The position numbers and the translations under genes were made by a program. A DNA stretch of 64,000 bases from Notamacropus eugenii (Eukaryota > Chordata > Mammalia > Diprotodontia > Macropodidae), in contig NC_092874.1 of the NCBI RefSeq assembly GCF_028372415.1, positions 334,632,651 through 334,696,650 of the forward strand, given 5' to 3'. The notes beneath the pieces were generated by a model. It did no database searches, was not told where the DNA came from, and saw only the letters and a program-made list of their open reading frames with translations. Of the stretch, positions 45,035 through 56,856 are shown in pieces (position 1 is the first letter of the stretch; every line of letters starts with the position of its first letter).

Positions 45035-45484
45035 TTACAGTGGGTAGATAGCTGGCCTTAGATCAGGAATTTTGACACACACTGGCTATATGACCCTACA
45101 CAAACCTCTCTCAGTGCCCTCAGGTAATTCTCTAAGAATGCCAAATCTGCATTAGTAGATGACCTGTGAAATCAGAAATCTGGTCACCCCAAAATCACAT
45201 TAGCTTTGTGACTGCCATACCATACTGTTGTTAGTTTTTCATTAATCCTATCCTATGAACTAATATTTATCTCCTAGTGTTAAGCACAGTGCCTGCCACT
45301 TAGTAGGCACGTAATAAATGCTTATTGACTGACTGACTAAAACTCCCCAAGTCTTTGATTTTTTATTTTATTTTCTCCAATGAACTGTTGTCTTCCTAAG
45401 CTTCTTCCTCATCTTGTACTTTTGCAGTTGATCTTTTTGAACCCAAGTGTAGGACTTTATTCCCCTCAAATTTCTTGAGGAAGC

Positions 45485-45905
45485 ATTGTGGTGCTGTGAA
45501 GTGAGGAAAAATGGATTTGGAGTCAGAAGATGTGGGTATGATTGCTGGCTTTGTCACTTACTATATATGGGTGACCTTGGGCCAGATATTTAACCTGAGG
45601 CAGATCAAAGTGGATAGAGCCTAGAGTGAGGAAGATCTCAGTTCAATGTCAGGCTCAGATATTAACTAGCTGTATGTTCCTGGGCAAGTTATATAACCTC
45701 AATGCCTCAATTTCCTCATCAATAAAATGAGGATAATAATAGTGCCTACCTCCCAGAGTTGTTGTGGGGAGAGCCTGTAGGTGCTTAATAAAAGCCTTTG
45801 TTTCTAGCTTTCCTTCCTTTCTCGTTAGCTTTCTCATCTATAAAATGGAGGAGTTGGAGTGGATAACCTTTGAGGCTCCTTTCAGCTCTAAATCTGTGAT
45901 CCTAA
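45485..45905 (+). mobile_element. MIR SINE interrupted by another MIR-like SINE
   Basis: The outer MIR begins GAAGCATTGTGGTGCTGTGA and breaks after CCAGATATTTAACCT (about 45597). It resumes at AGCTTTCTCATCTATAAAAT (45828) and ends CAGCTCTAAATCTGTGATCC. The inner SINE (about 45598-45805) has GTTCCTGGGCAAGTTATATA, then AATAAAATGAGGATAATAAT and a GGTGCTTAATAAAAGCC tail. Confidence 0.75.
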
Positions 45906-46370
45906 ATTCCATCTTATTAGATTCAGCCCATTGTTTGTGCTTCTTGAGTTCTTTTTGGATCTGACTCTATGATTCATTCCTTCTAGCTCTGAATCACCTG
46001 CAAATTTGATAAGCATGCCATCTAAATCTTCATTCAAATCACTGATTTAAAAAAATGTTGACTAGCACAGGACCAAGGACAGATCCTTGGAACACTTCAT
46101 TCCCTCCAGGTTGATGAGTCTGGACCTTAAACCAGTTCTTGATCCATTCAACTGTACTGCCATTCAATTCACAGCTCTCCATTTTCTCTACAAGGATAGT
46201 AATATGAGAGGTTTTGTCTTTGGTAATTTTGCTTGTTTCCTGGTTTTCAGGGAGAATGGTTTCCAGGTAGAGAATGAGGCATGGAATCCAGTGCCTTGGA
46301 ATTATTTTTTTAATTATGTAAATTCTAGCTGTAGTGCAGATTGACTGCTAACCAGTCTTGATCTAGCCTA

Positions 46371-49300
46371 GGCAAAGTTTGATTTGCTGGTTGTTGTTTA
46401 CACCCTTATGTCCAACCACTGAGTACTCCTTCCCTTGGATGGTACCGTTGCAAAGTGATCTTTTCTCTAGCTTCACCACTGATACTCTTTCCCCACCCCC
46501 TTCACTCCCCTCCACCCCCTTCCACCACCATCCTCAGCCTTTACATGGTTAGACACTAGAGTCGAGCATGTATTTGCTACTTAGGAAAACAGACAAGAGA
46601 TTGGTAGATGTGAGAGGGTGGAAATCCTACCTCCCCTGCCCTGGAACCTTCTACTTAATAGACAGCCAGCTCCTGCCAGCAGAGGAGAGGGAGTCATCCT
46701 GAGCTTTCTGAGTCCTGAGGCAGAAAGATCAAATATATAGTGAGAAGCAGGAAGCTGAAAGGTAGTATCCTGGAACAGTCCAAGGTGGGTGAGGGTAATG
46801 AATTCAGACATTTTCCTCTGTGCCCTTCTATGCCTGCCCTCTAATTTCAGGGTCCTAAATTCAAACCCATACCACATGGCCCCATTTCAATCCCTTATCT
46901 TATACCAGCAGCGACAATCAGATTGCTGGGAAGGAAAAAACAATCTGCTTGATTGACAAACAAAAAAACCCTCACCACATTTTTGCACAAAAGGAGGGAA
47001 GGGGTGGGAGCTGGCTAGCTTGCTGTTACTGCTGGGGCTGCTTCTGCTTCATCCCCCCTTCCCTAATTCTCGACCCCCTCCCCCATCTCTCTCCCTGGTG
47101 CTGACAGCACTTAATTCTACCAGCCAGACACCCTGTGTTCTGACTGGCTGAGTTCAATGTCAGGCACTCGGCAGCGAATGTCATTGTCAACCCTGTTGTC
47201 TTTGCTACTACAAGGGCTACAGTGAGCCCCTTAAGGAACATCAGAGACTGGTATTGAGGAATGCTTTGAGAAAATCTGTCATCTTGGAATTACTGCCTTC
47301 TTCATGCCTGTTCCCTCCATTCTCCCCTTTCCTCTCTGCTCCCTCCCCCTAGCCCTTCACCCCCACAGCTGGCTGACTGCATATTAGGCTGGGACAATGT
47401 AGGAACAGTAAACAGCATTGGAGAGGAAGCTGGGGCCCATCAGGTAGCAGAGAAAGACATTGGATCCAGAGGGAGCACGGCAGAGAAAGCAAACAAACAA
47501 GGCTTTGTGAGGTAACAGATTGGATTCTTAGAAGGGAAGTGAGCGATGTATGTGGGGGAGGGGAAGGCAGACAGGCTACAGGGATGGAGCTGAGGGAGCT
47601 GAGAAAAAGGATGGGAGAGGACACAGTTGAGTGCCAAGTGGACAGGCTGAGAGCCTTGGGGCCAGAGGTGTCTGCCCCCTCACCCTCCCAGGAGTGGGGG
47701 GAGGGTCACTCCTAGGAGAGAGACAATTGAAAACCTCCTTCCCCTGACCTCACCACTCCCCAAAGAGGATGTCAGGCAGGCAACTAAGATCCTTGGCTTC
47801 TAGTTTTCCCCTTTTTCCTAACTGACCAGGCATGACCTTTCATTTCATTTCTTAGGGCTTCAATTGTTTTCACAATTGATCTGGAACAACCAGACCACTG
47901 CATCCAGATTAGAGCACTGCTGGACTGCTTTGGGGTTTAGCTGAGTCTCTGGGATTGATCGTTTCTTGAAGCTGCAATATCTAGATTCGGGACTCTAAAC
48001 AGAAGGGAAACCAGGGCCAGCTGAAAGGGGGAAAACAATCTCAGTTATGAAACTTAAGTCAGATATATAAACATGAAGAAAGGAATCTGCTCTGGTGAGC
48101 TTTTCAGGCTTTCGCAGGTAGTGTTCTGGCTCATGGAGCTGAATAGAGAGGGAGCAGATAATCTCTTCCTGTGGGCAGCTAGCCTTGGCGGGGTGGTGGG
48201 GGTGGGGGGGGGGGTGGCAGGGAAGAGCGAAAGAATGAGCAGAGGAGCTATTGAAATGTCCTCAGGGAAGGAAAAGTCTGAACAAGGCACCAGTCCACCA
48301 ACCCCATGATTTCTATCAAGACCCCATCCTCTACCCATCCTAAAGCACCAGTGAAACCCCCTTTACTGCCCCCCAAAAAGACTGCAAGTGGGTCTCTGAG
48401 GTATCTGAGTGGAAAGACATCCATGAGAAGCAATCAGACCTGAGAGGCATACAGAAGATGTGACCACATTCACCACATCTCGTCCCTCAAGCTGTTTCCT
48501 TGTTCCAGGAGCTGGGCTCTCATTTTCAGTGTAGAAGAGAAGGAAACAAAATCCTTTCTGAGTCTAACTGCCTTACTTCCTGTCCCAGCCTTTCCCTTGT
48601 GGATGACATTCATTCCCTTCCCTACTCCAATACTAGTTTTGACCCCCCAAGTTTCTCCAATCTTGTTCTTTTTGCAAATGGAACAATAATCCATTGAGCC
48701 CAGAGGATCTAGGGAACCCTTTTCCACTAAGGACCACAAACTCTGGACTCATTCAGACCAGGTTAAATCAAAAGGGAACCTGGATGCTAAAGAGAGGACT
48801 TAGGTCCTTTCTTGTCTTTGGATTTTTATACCTCTACCCTACAGTCCTGGGGAAAATCATTTAATGTTCAAGTGTGGCTCAAATCTAGGGTCTCCCCAAA
48901 ACACAGCAGAAAGGTATTCAATGTACAATGTAGATTAGGTATGGGCAGTGATATGCAGGTAAGTGTTTAATTGTGCTGAAAAATATTAGCTCTCCAAAAG
49001 AAAAAATATACCCATGACATACTTTGAAGTTTAATCTGCATTGTTAACATCTCCATCACTTTTATAAAATAATAAATCAAGCCCTAATTTGTAGTATTTG
49101 ATGAGTGTCAAGGTGCAAATGCTCACACTAAAAATTAGAGGAGAACTGTTTGTTTATTCCACATATAAAAAAAAATGCTGAAAACATGAAAACTCATAAG
49201 CATTCATTGAGAAAGACTTAAAATATGAAGCAGTAGCCCATAACTCTTATTATACTCTCCCAAGAGGTTGATACTTAAATCATTAAACCACCAAACAGCA

Positions 49301-49640
49301 ATTTCACCTTCATCTCAGCTCTGCATTATCTGAGTAACTCCCTCAAGATCCATTTCTTCTGTCAAGCCAGGGAAAGCATGGCTTGGGCTCTTCTCTGGTC
49401 ATCTTCTCTGAAAAGGTATAATTATAGAAAATTCCTGCTGTCAGTCAACTCTGATAGAAGAATCCAGGAACTCCCACACTCCAGAGGTAGGCACTCTTGA
49501 AAAGTGCATATCTCATGATCACTGTTTGGTCACCTGTATTCAGAAAAAAAAGCGCAAAGCAGAAGAGGCAGCCAGAGAATTGAGGTCATCTTTGACTTTC
49601 TCTTTCTTCATCTTCACACCCCATCCCCCAATCAAAGAAA
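46371..49640. other. Repeat-poor interval
   Basis: Apart from G-runs (48196-48212) and a possible SINE stub near 46385, no transposon is recognised over about 3 kb. The part 46890-47260 contains dense homeobox-, SOX- and FOX-like motifs. No exon can be identified. This is where conserved non-coding or transcribed DNA of the unknown gene would be sought. Confidence 0.4.
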
Positions 49641-49649
49641 CTAAAGGAC

Positions 49650-49795
49650 TGGGGCGGCTAGGTGGCATAGTGAATATACCACTAGCCCTGGAGTCAGGAA
49701 ATTCTGAGTTCAAATTTGACCTCAGACACTTAGTAGCTGTGTGACCCTGGGCAAGTCACTCAACCCAGATTGCCTCCAAGAAAAGAAAAGAAATC
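49650..49795 (+). mobile_element. MAR1-type SINE, short-tailed
   Basis: GGGGCGGCTAGGTGGCATAG to GTGTGACCCTGGGCAAGTCA and a GAAAAGAAAAGAAATC tail. It lacks the CCAAGAAAACCCC module and resembles the copy at 59881. Confidence 0.88.
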
Positions 49796-50206
49796 AAGGG
49801 ACCAATAAGGGAATTATTTTATCATCCAAAAGGGCAAGTTCTTCAGCAGTGAACCAGATGTGCCAGTGGAAGTGTTCGGGGAGATTCAGGTCAGCTCCAT
49901 GCATGCTTCCTTGGCTAGCTTCCAACAGATACTCCACACACTAGGATTTGTTCTAGCCAGAACAGTGGAAGGTCCCCTGATTACACTCTTGCTAGCTAAA
50001 TATTTGGTCTCCTCACTGAATTATCAGGGGTATTTGGCACATTTGTCCACATTTCTAGTTCTAGAAAGTTCTCTGGGAATCTAAGAGGTTAAAGTATTGT
50101 TCTTTTAAATGCCTTTCCATAGAACATTTCCTTGGAGCACACATGCAATAGTCTTTAATGGTCTTGTGAATGCCATGCACAATATCTAATCAAAAGCCCA
50201 TTCAAC
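49796..50206. other. Unassigned interval
   Basis: No gene or repeat recognised. Confidence 0.35.
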
Positions 50207-50461
50207 ATTGTCGTTTAGTCATTTTAGTCATATCCAACTCTTCATGACCCCATTTAGGCTTTTTCTTAGCAAAGATACTGGAGTGGTTCCCTTTCCTTCT
50301 CCAGCTCATTTTACAGATGAGGAAACTGGGGCAAACAGGGTGAAGTGGCTTGCCCAGGGTCACACAGCTAGGAAATATCTGAGGATGGGTATAATCTGAG
50401 GAAGATGAGTCTTCTTGACTACAGACCTGGTGCTCTATCCACCGTGCCACCTAGCTGCCCA
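50207..50461 (-). mobile_element. MAR1-type SINE
   Basis: Full-length minus-strand copy: GAGTGGTTCCCTTTCCTTCT, TTTTACAGATGAGGAAACTG, CACACAGCTAGGAAATATCT, ending CCGTGCCACCTAGCTGCCC. Confidence 0.92.
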
Positions 50462-51369
50462 CATTTGGCATAGCTCTTAGATAATTAGTCTTTTGCATGG
50501 GTCAGGCTTACCATTGCTGATGGGTCTAGAACTTACAATCACCAAGCCAAATGCAAAATTATGCAAATTCAATAACCAACTAACATTTTACAAACCTTAT
50601 AATAGTTCGCCACCTGCCTAGTACTTGTGGGGTCTGCCTCAAATCAAACAACTAGAAAAAAAGTGAAATTAATGCTAAAAAACCCCAACCAAACCAACCT
50701 TTCCTTGTCAGAGTGAAAGTCTGGTCCCATATGAGCTCCCAGATCATATGGAACTTTACCAGCATAGATTAGGAAGAATTTTTGCTTGACTAAAAGTTGC
50801 CCCCTCTTCTTCTGGTGAGAAACTACACTGTTCTAGGGGAAATTTTCTTCCATGGTAATCACAGCAAATAGGGCAGCCCATACATTTCTTCCAGTTAATC
50901 CCATATCAATGCATGGAGTAATCCAAATGGTAGTCCCAACAAAAACCTCTGTAGTGGTCCCTGAAATTCTTAGAGCATTTAATTTTTCTCCACTGGAATC
51001 CTACCAATGTGTAGAGCAATCCACATGGAGGCCCAAACACTCAAAATTAAGACAAACCAGCTTAGCTGAAAAATAAAGCATATTTAAGTGAACCCTGAGT
51101 ATATTTGAAGTACTTATAAAGTTAGGATGAAGCACTCAAGAATGAGTGGGATCAGTACCTTGGATCCTGGATGACTTTCCTAAGGATAAACAATTGTTAG
51201 GTCCAGGAGAGGCTGGGGTACCCTCTTCCATTAGGACTCTCCTACTAAAACCCTAGCTTTGGCATTATCTGCTTTGGGTTCAGTCCTAGAGGAGCCCAGT
51301 CTCTGGAGAGAAGAGTTGGGACCTTTCTTGTTATCTTGACATCATTGTTGCAAAGAGGATGCTCTGCTT
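50462..51369. repeat. Unassigned DNA with a diverged ~100-bp tandem duplication
   Basis: At 50887-50940 and 50987-51040 the same succession occurs: TTC(T)TCCA, AATCC, CAATG, GAG(C/T)AATCCA(A/C)ATGG, then CCCAA. The two copies are about 100 bp apart and clearly diverged. This lies directly upstream of copy B of the unclassified repeat and may belong to it. Confidence 0.45.
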
Positions 51370-52800
51370 TGCTCTGCACCCCAGGCCTGGAGAACTCATT
51401 GTGGATCTGAGGGGATGATTCCAATCAACCCCAAGTATTTAATCGCTTCTTGAGGGCCCTCTGCATGCTTAGGATTTGTTAAAAAAATTTTTTTCTTTGT
51501 GGGTTAAGCCTGATTGTTCTATCTTCAGATGAGCTCAGATCTCCTTTTGGGATGTCATAGATGTTGTGGTGGAGCCCTGGAAAAATTTTACGCAGACTTC
51601 TATCTGGATTGCCTTATTGCTTTGGCTGAGAATCTCCTAGGAAAATTTATGCCTCAGGTGCTACAAAGGACCCACAGGAAAAATTTTCACCCAGATTAGT
51701 TTGGTTTCTCACCTGGGAATGAAGGGGCCAACTTCCAGTTGACCCCAAAGTTCCTAATCCCTGATGAGAGAGTTCCATATGTTTAGAGAGTTCATTTGAG
51801 ATTAGTCTTTCCTTTGAGAGAGGAAGGTCATTTTTCCTTTTCCTTTTCTCTGTTTTAAAAAGTTTTGTTAGTTGTTTCTTTTATGTCAATTTTTGTTTTG
51901 GGAATGGAACAGGTCCTTATAAATACTAGCCAGGCAATAACCTATGGTCAACCTTGTAAAGTATAAGCTATTTGTTGAATTTGCACAATTTTGGGGAAGA
52001 TTGTAGTCTTCAGAATCCCCTAGTTATAGAAGGACTGGACCCTTGCAAAGGTTGTTAATCATGGGATTCTCTAAGGATTGTGCTGAATAACTTACATGGT
52101 AGTTAAGAGGCCATCAAGTACTCTACCACATGACTGTTGAAATTCTTAAGTGTAAGGCATTGGGGAGGTACTGAAAAGAATATGTGAGACTTCTCAAGTC
52201 TCCAGATAACATTTTAGAATCGAAGATATAGACAAATATATCAAATTCATCCAGTTGATCCTCTGGATGTAGCAAATATTTAACATGGAGGAGAGTGTAA
52301 TAGAAGTGGAGTATCCGCGGAGCTAAGCTGAGCTCTCATGGTCACTTTCAGGGACGTATGTTCAGCTCTGAAGGACTTTGAGAATCTTTGTTGTCTGTGA
52401 CACCAGCAGGGGAGAGGTGGAAACTTCAAAGAATATGGCCACTGAACCAGGAAGAACTGCCCACTCAGTAGTCTTTAAAGGGAGAGTCAGTTTCTGTTTT
52501 TGCTCTCCTGAATGGGGAGTGTGGAATTCTCTAAGACTTCCCATGATGGGGAAGTAGAGAGGAGAAGAAAAGCTCCTCTTCCTGGGAGGTGTGATGACTG
52601 TTTCTATGTGTGCTGTGTAGGGGAGCTCGAGCATTGACATTGACTGCCTGGCTCCCTGAGATGTGGATAATGGCTAACTGAGGAACTCTGCACTTCCCGG
52701 GTTCCTTAGTCAGAGCTAACTGGCAGCAGGAGTCTTCTACAAGGAGTCTTAGAGAAGATAACCACTGACAGGAAAATGGATCTAAAAACTTACCTCCCTG
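51370..52800 (+). repeat. Unclassified ~1 kb interspersed repeat, copy B
   Basis: Colinear with 22091-23300. Landmarks are GAGAACTCATTGTGGATCTG, ATTCCAATCAACCCC, TGTGGGTTAAGCCTGA, CTGGATTGCCTTATTG, a T-rich block at 51828-51905, and TAACCTATGGTCAACCTTGT with AAAGTATAAGC. At 52306 AGTATCCGCGGAG stands where copy A has its TATA-like box. No coding frame is present. Confidence 0.5.
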
Positions 52801-54331
52801 AATGCCCAGAAGATTTGAACCTTGGGGGAATTCTTTGCCTAGTACGGAGCTGAGGAGAAGGTATTTTGTTCAGTAGTTCCACAGGTTTCATGTTTTGATG
52901 TTTTAAATGTAAACCTCCTATTATAAGAGAAATGGGCTGCATACTTTAAGCTTGTGTTAATGTACCCCCATGAGGCCTTCATGCTCCAAGCATTTCTTTT
53001 GTACGCAAAACAGTTAATAGCTGCCCTATACATGGTTTACATTGCCCATTGAGTAACTTCCTGATCCCTCTTGGGGAGACCTTACACCTGAGCCGCACCT
53101 GAGCTTTAAATGATTCTCACCCACCCAGGGGTCCGAGTTGGGGGCATTAAGACCCAGAACTAACAAGAAAGAGCCTAACTAACCTCTTTAGAGGCCAAGC
53201 TCTCCAGGACTAAATCTGCTCCACATGAGCCAAAGCTCAGACCCTTTAGTGGGAAAAGATGTCCTCAGCTTTCTCAGACCTAGAGTCTACTTGTTGTTAT
53301 ACTAACAGCGTAGGGCACCATGTCAGACAGGTTTATCCAGGATACTAGCCGTAGTATCAGTAGAAAAAGAGCTCTAGGGAAGTCCTTACATACAGAAGAA
53401 ACCAAGAGAAGGTTTAGTGGCTAAGCAAGAGGTTACCTGGGAAAATGAGGACCCAAACCAGGCTTGGCAGAACTAGACTCTTTCTGTCTCTATGTTTTTT
53501 AACATCTTCCTGTTTTTAAAAATGTATACAAAATACATATTATAAACTTAACATGAAAATTTCAATATATTTAAAAAACAGAAATGAGGGTTGTATACAA
53601 GACCATGGACTATCATGTTCAGTTTAAGTGTCTATTAAATTTTACGTGATGGTATTTAAGCTACCCTGCTTATTTGTGCCCTCTTCTGAAATTCCTTCTA
53701 CTCTTTTGTTTTTTTCATCATTCTTTTGCTTTATTATTTTTTTTTGCATCACTATCACTACCTTCCAACTCCCGCTCTCCTCCTCTAAGAGATGCCCTCC
53801 TTTATTTGTAACAAATAAATAAAGGCAAGCAATAACAAAGAAAAATGAACAGTTTGGCCATGTCTGAGAATTTATGTCTCATTGTGCATGTCTAGTACAT
53901 CTTCTTTCTGCCAAGAAGTGGGAAGCATGCTTTAACATCAGTCTTCTGAAGTCATGACCTTAAGTAATTCTTTTTTTATTATTAACTTGATAAATATCAA
54001 GAAACATGAGCATTTCCATATTCATAAAAGGCCAGAAAAGGGATAGTAGAAAATATGAAACACACACACACACTCACACATACATATATTTAACATAATA
54101 GTTCTAACACTGCCCTGCTTGCCTGATTGGTCACTAAATTAATCTGAGGTCTTAAGTCTTTCAGAGTTGCTTTTCTTTACAACATGATTGACATGGTATA
54201 AATTAACCACCTGGTTCTCTTACCTTTACTCTGCCTGCAGTTGCATGTCCATTCAATGCGAGCTTTCACAAATTCATGCACCAGTTTCAGTTTCACCAGG
54301 CTCATTCACCCTACCGTGCCTATACTCCCAT
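52801..54331. other. Unassigned interval
   Basis: No gene seen. A short (CA)n tract lies at about 54060-54080. The sequence becomes AT-rich from 53500. Confidence 0.35.
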
Positions 54332-54332
54332 T

Positions 54333-54560
54333 TTGTTGTCCAGTTGTTTTTCAGTCATGTCCAATTCTTCGTAACTATATAGGATTTTCTTGGCAAAGAT
54401 ATTGGAGTGGTTTGCCATTTCCTTCTCCAGCTCATTTTATAAATGAGGAAACAGAGGCAAACAGGGTTAAGTAACTTGCCCAGGGTCACACACTAGTAAG
54501 TATATGGGACTGGATTTGAACTCAGGTCTTCCTGACTCCAGGCCCAGCACTCTATCCAAT
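54333..54560 (-). mobile_element. MAR1-type SINE
   Basis: Minus-strand copy with TTTTCAGTCATGTCCAATTC, GGAGTGGTTTGCCATTTCCT, TTTATAAATGAGGAAACAGA and a decayed head near AGCACTCTATCC. Confidence 0.9.
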
Positions 54561-54564
54561 TTCC

Positions 54565-56848
54565 TATTTCGTCATTTTTGGTAATCCACTAATTGTGAAA
54601 GCCTCGGAGTTGTTTTCATTTGCATTTCTCTTATTTTCAATGATTTAAAGGATTTTAAAAATATGGTTGTTAGTCATTTCCACTTCTTCGCTTGAAAATT
54701 ATCTATTCATATTGCCTATTAATATCCTCTCATTTCTTACTTATTAAAGAATGACTTTTATTCTTATATATTTATATCAATTCTCAATTTATCTCTAATA
54801 TTAGACCTGTATCAGAGAAATCTGCTATAAAGAATTTTTTCCCATTTAATGTTTTCCTTATAACTCTAAGAGCATTGATTTTTTTTGTGCAAAATCTTTT
54901 CAATTTTATGAACAATCAAAACTGTCCATTTTATCTTTAATGATCATCTCTGCTCATTGTGAAATTAAGAATTCTCTGCCATCCATAATTGAAAGATATT
55001 TCCTTCTCCTTTCCTCTAATTTTTTTTCTGATATGATGTTTTATACTTAAGTCATGTGTCCATTTGTTATATGGTTTGAGATGTTGGTATGAATCTAATA
55101 TCTACAAAACTATTTTCCAGTTTTCCGAGAAGCTTGCCAAATAAGGAGTTCTTACTTCAATAGTTGGTGTCTTTGGGAGTTTTGAGCACTGTGCTATTAT
55201 GTTTGATTATTTCGGAATCTTGTTTATTTCATCAGTGACACTGATCAGTCTTTTTCTGTCTTTGTTTTAAACCAGCACCAAGTTGTTTGTGATAATCATT
55301 ACTTTTTAGTAGCGTTTGAGATCGGGTACTATGTAAGCCCCTTCATTCCTGTTTATTTTTATGATTTTTCTTGAAATTTTTGACCTTTTTTTCTTCCAGA
55401 TGGACATTATTATTATTTTCTTAATTCTACAAAGTGACCCCTTGGTGATTTGGTATGGCACTAAATCGATAAATTAATTTAGGTAGCATTTTTATTCATA
55501 TTATAGTAACATGACCCCTGAGAATGAGCAATGAATAACTTTCTAATTATTTGTCTTCCTTTATTTCTGTGAAAAGGACATTGTTATTTGGGTTCATGGA
55601 AGTCCTAAGTGCGCCTTTATATGTGGACTCCTAGATATTTTATACATTTTATAGTTATTTTGAATGGACTTTTTCCATCTCTTCTTGCTGGGTTTTATTA
55701 GTAGAAGTCTGATGATTATTTTGTGGATTTATTTTATATCTTCATACTTTACTGAAATTATTGTTTCAATTAATTTTTCATTTTACTCTCTAAGATCCTC
55801 CAAATAAATAATCATCTGAAAATTATTCTTTAATTTTTTTGCTATGTTTCTCCTTCAATTTCTTTATCTTATTTTATTGCAATAGCTAGCATTGCTAGAA
55901 CTATATCAAATAATAGGAATGGCTATGTATCGTTTTATTTTACTCCTGATCTTCTTGGAAAGACCTCCAGTGTTTCTCCATTATAATGATAGCTCTTGGT
56001 TATAGATAGGTACTGTTAATATGGTAAAGAAAAGTCTTGTTTATTCCTATGCTTTTTAGTGTTTTTAACATAAAGGGTTGTATTTTGTCAAAATCTTTTT
56101 CAGTGTTAATTGATGTCTTCTGAGTTTTATTATTTATTATTTGTTATTTGTCCATTATGTTTATAGTTTTCCTAATGTTGAATTAATCCTGCATTCAAGA
56201 TGTAAGCCTAACTTGGATATAATTTGTCATCTTGTTAATATATTTCTAACGCTTCTTTGCTAATATTTCATTCAATATATTGCATCAATATGCATTAGAG
56301 ATACTGGACTATAATTTTCTAGGCTTGCTTTATCTGTCTCTGGTTTGAGTCTAAGGACCATATTTATGTCATAGAAGGAGTTTGGTAGGATGTCTTCTTT
56401 ATTTTTGCAAGTAAATTTTGTAATATCAAAGTAAATTTTCCTTGAATGTTAAATTTGCAAGTGAATTCTATCAATCTGAGCCTAAATATTTTTTTCTTTC
56501 TTCTATGGTTTGTTCAATATCTTTTTCTGAATTTGAGTTATTTAAAATCTCTGTTTCTTATTCTGTTGATCTGGGTATTATATATGGATTTTAAAAGTAT
56601 TTTCCCATTTTCTTGACATTATTGATTTTATTTTAGGGCAACAGGGCAAAATGTTTTTTAAATGTTTCTCTTACTATTTCCTTTTCATTTGTTGTGAATT
56701 CTCATTTTCATGTTTTTGTTTTTTGAATTCTGATTTTCTACTTTTAAATCTAACTTGCTAAGTTTGTCAGTTTTATTAGTTTAAAAAAAAACAATTCCTA
56801 GGTTTTTTAAAAAAACAAATCATATTTTTTAAAATTTCCAATTATCTC
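54565..56848 (-). mobile_element. Old L1 ORF2, 3' and reverse-transcriptase part
   Basis: The plus strand is the reverse complement of L1 ORF2. C-terminal region at 54565-55000. Polymerase region at about 55850-56500, with AATTAATCCTGCATTCAAGA, TTGCATCAATATGCATTAGA and ATAGAAGGAGTTTGGTAGGA in the order seen in mammalian L1. It is AT-rich and full of stops. Its upstream part continues at 58437, beyond the inserted L1. Confidence 0.82.
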
Positions 56849-56856
56849 CACACCCT

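Larger units (their letters stand above)
44265..46370 (-). mobile_element. CR1/L3 LINE copy with nested insertions
   Basis: The plus strand is the reverse complement of a CR1-class LINE. It starts GAATCTCAGAGATGGAAGGG (3' end), then CTTCTCTTCTCCAGGTTAAA and AGGAGTTCCAGCTTCTC. Further in are CCTGCAAATTTGATAAGCAT, AGCACAGGACCAAGGACAGA and TTAAACCAGTTCTTGATCCA. It is interrupted by a hAT-like element (44846), a SINE (about 45038), an L2/MIR tail (45230-45340) and nested MIRs (45485-45905). About 1.2 kb of CR1 sequence remains. Confidence 0.85.
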
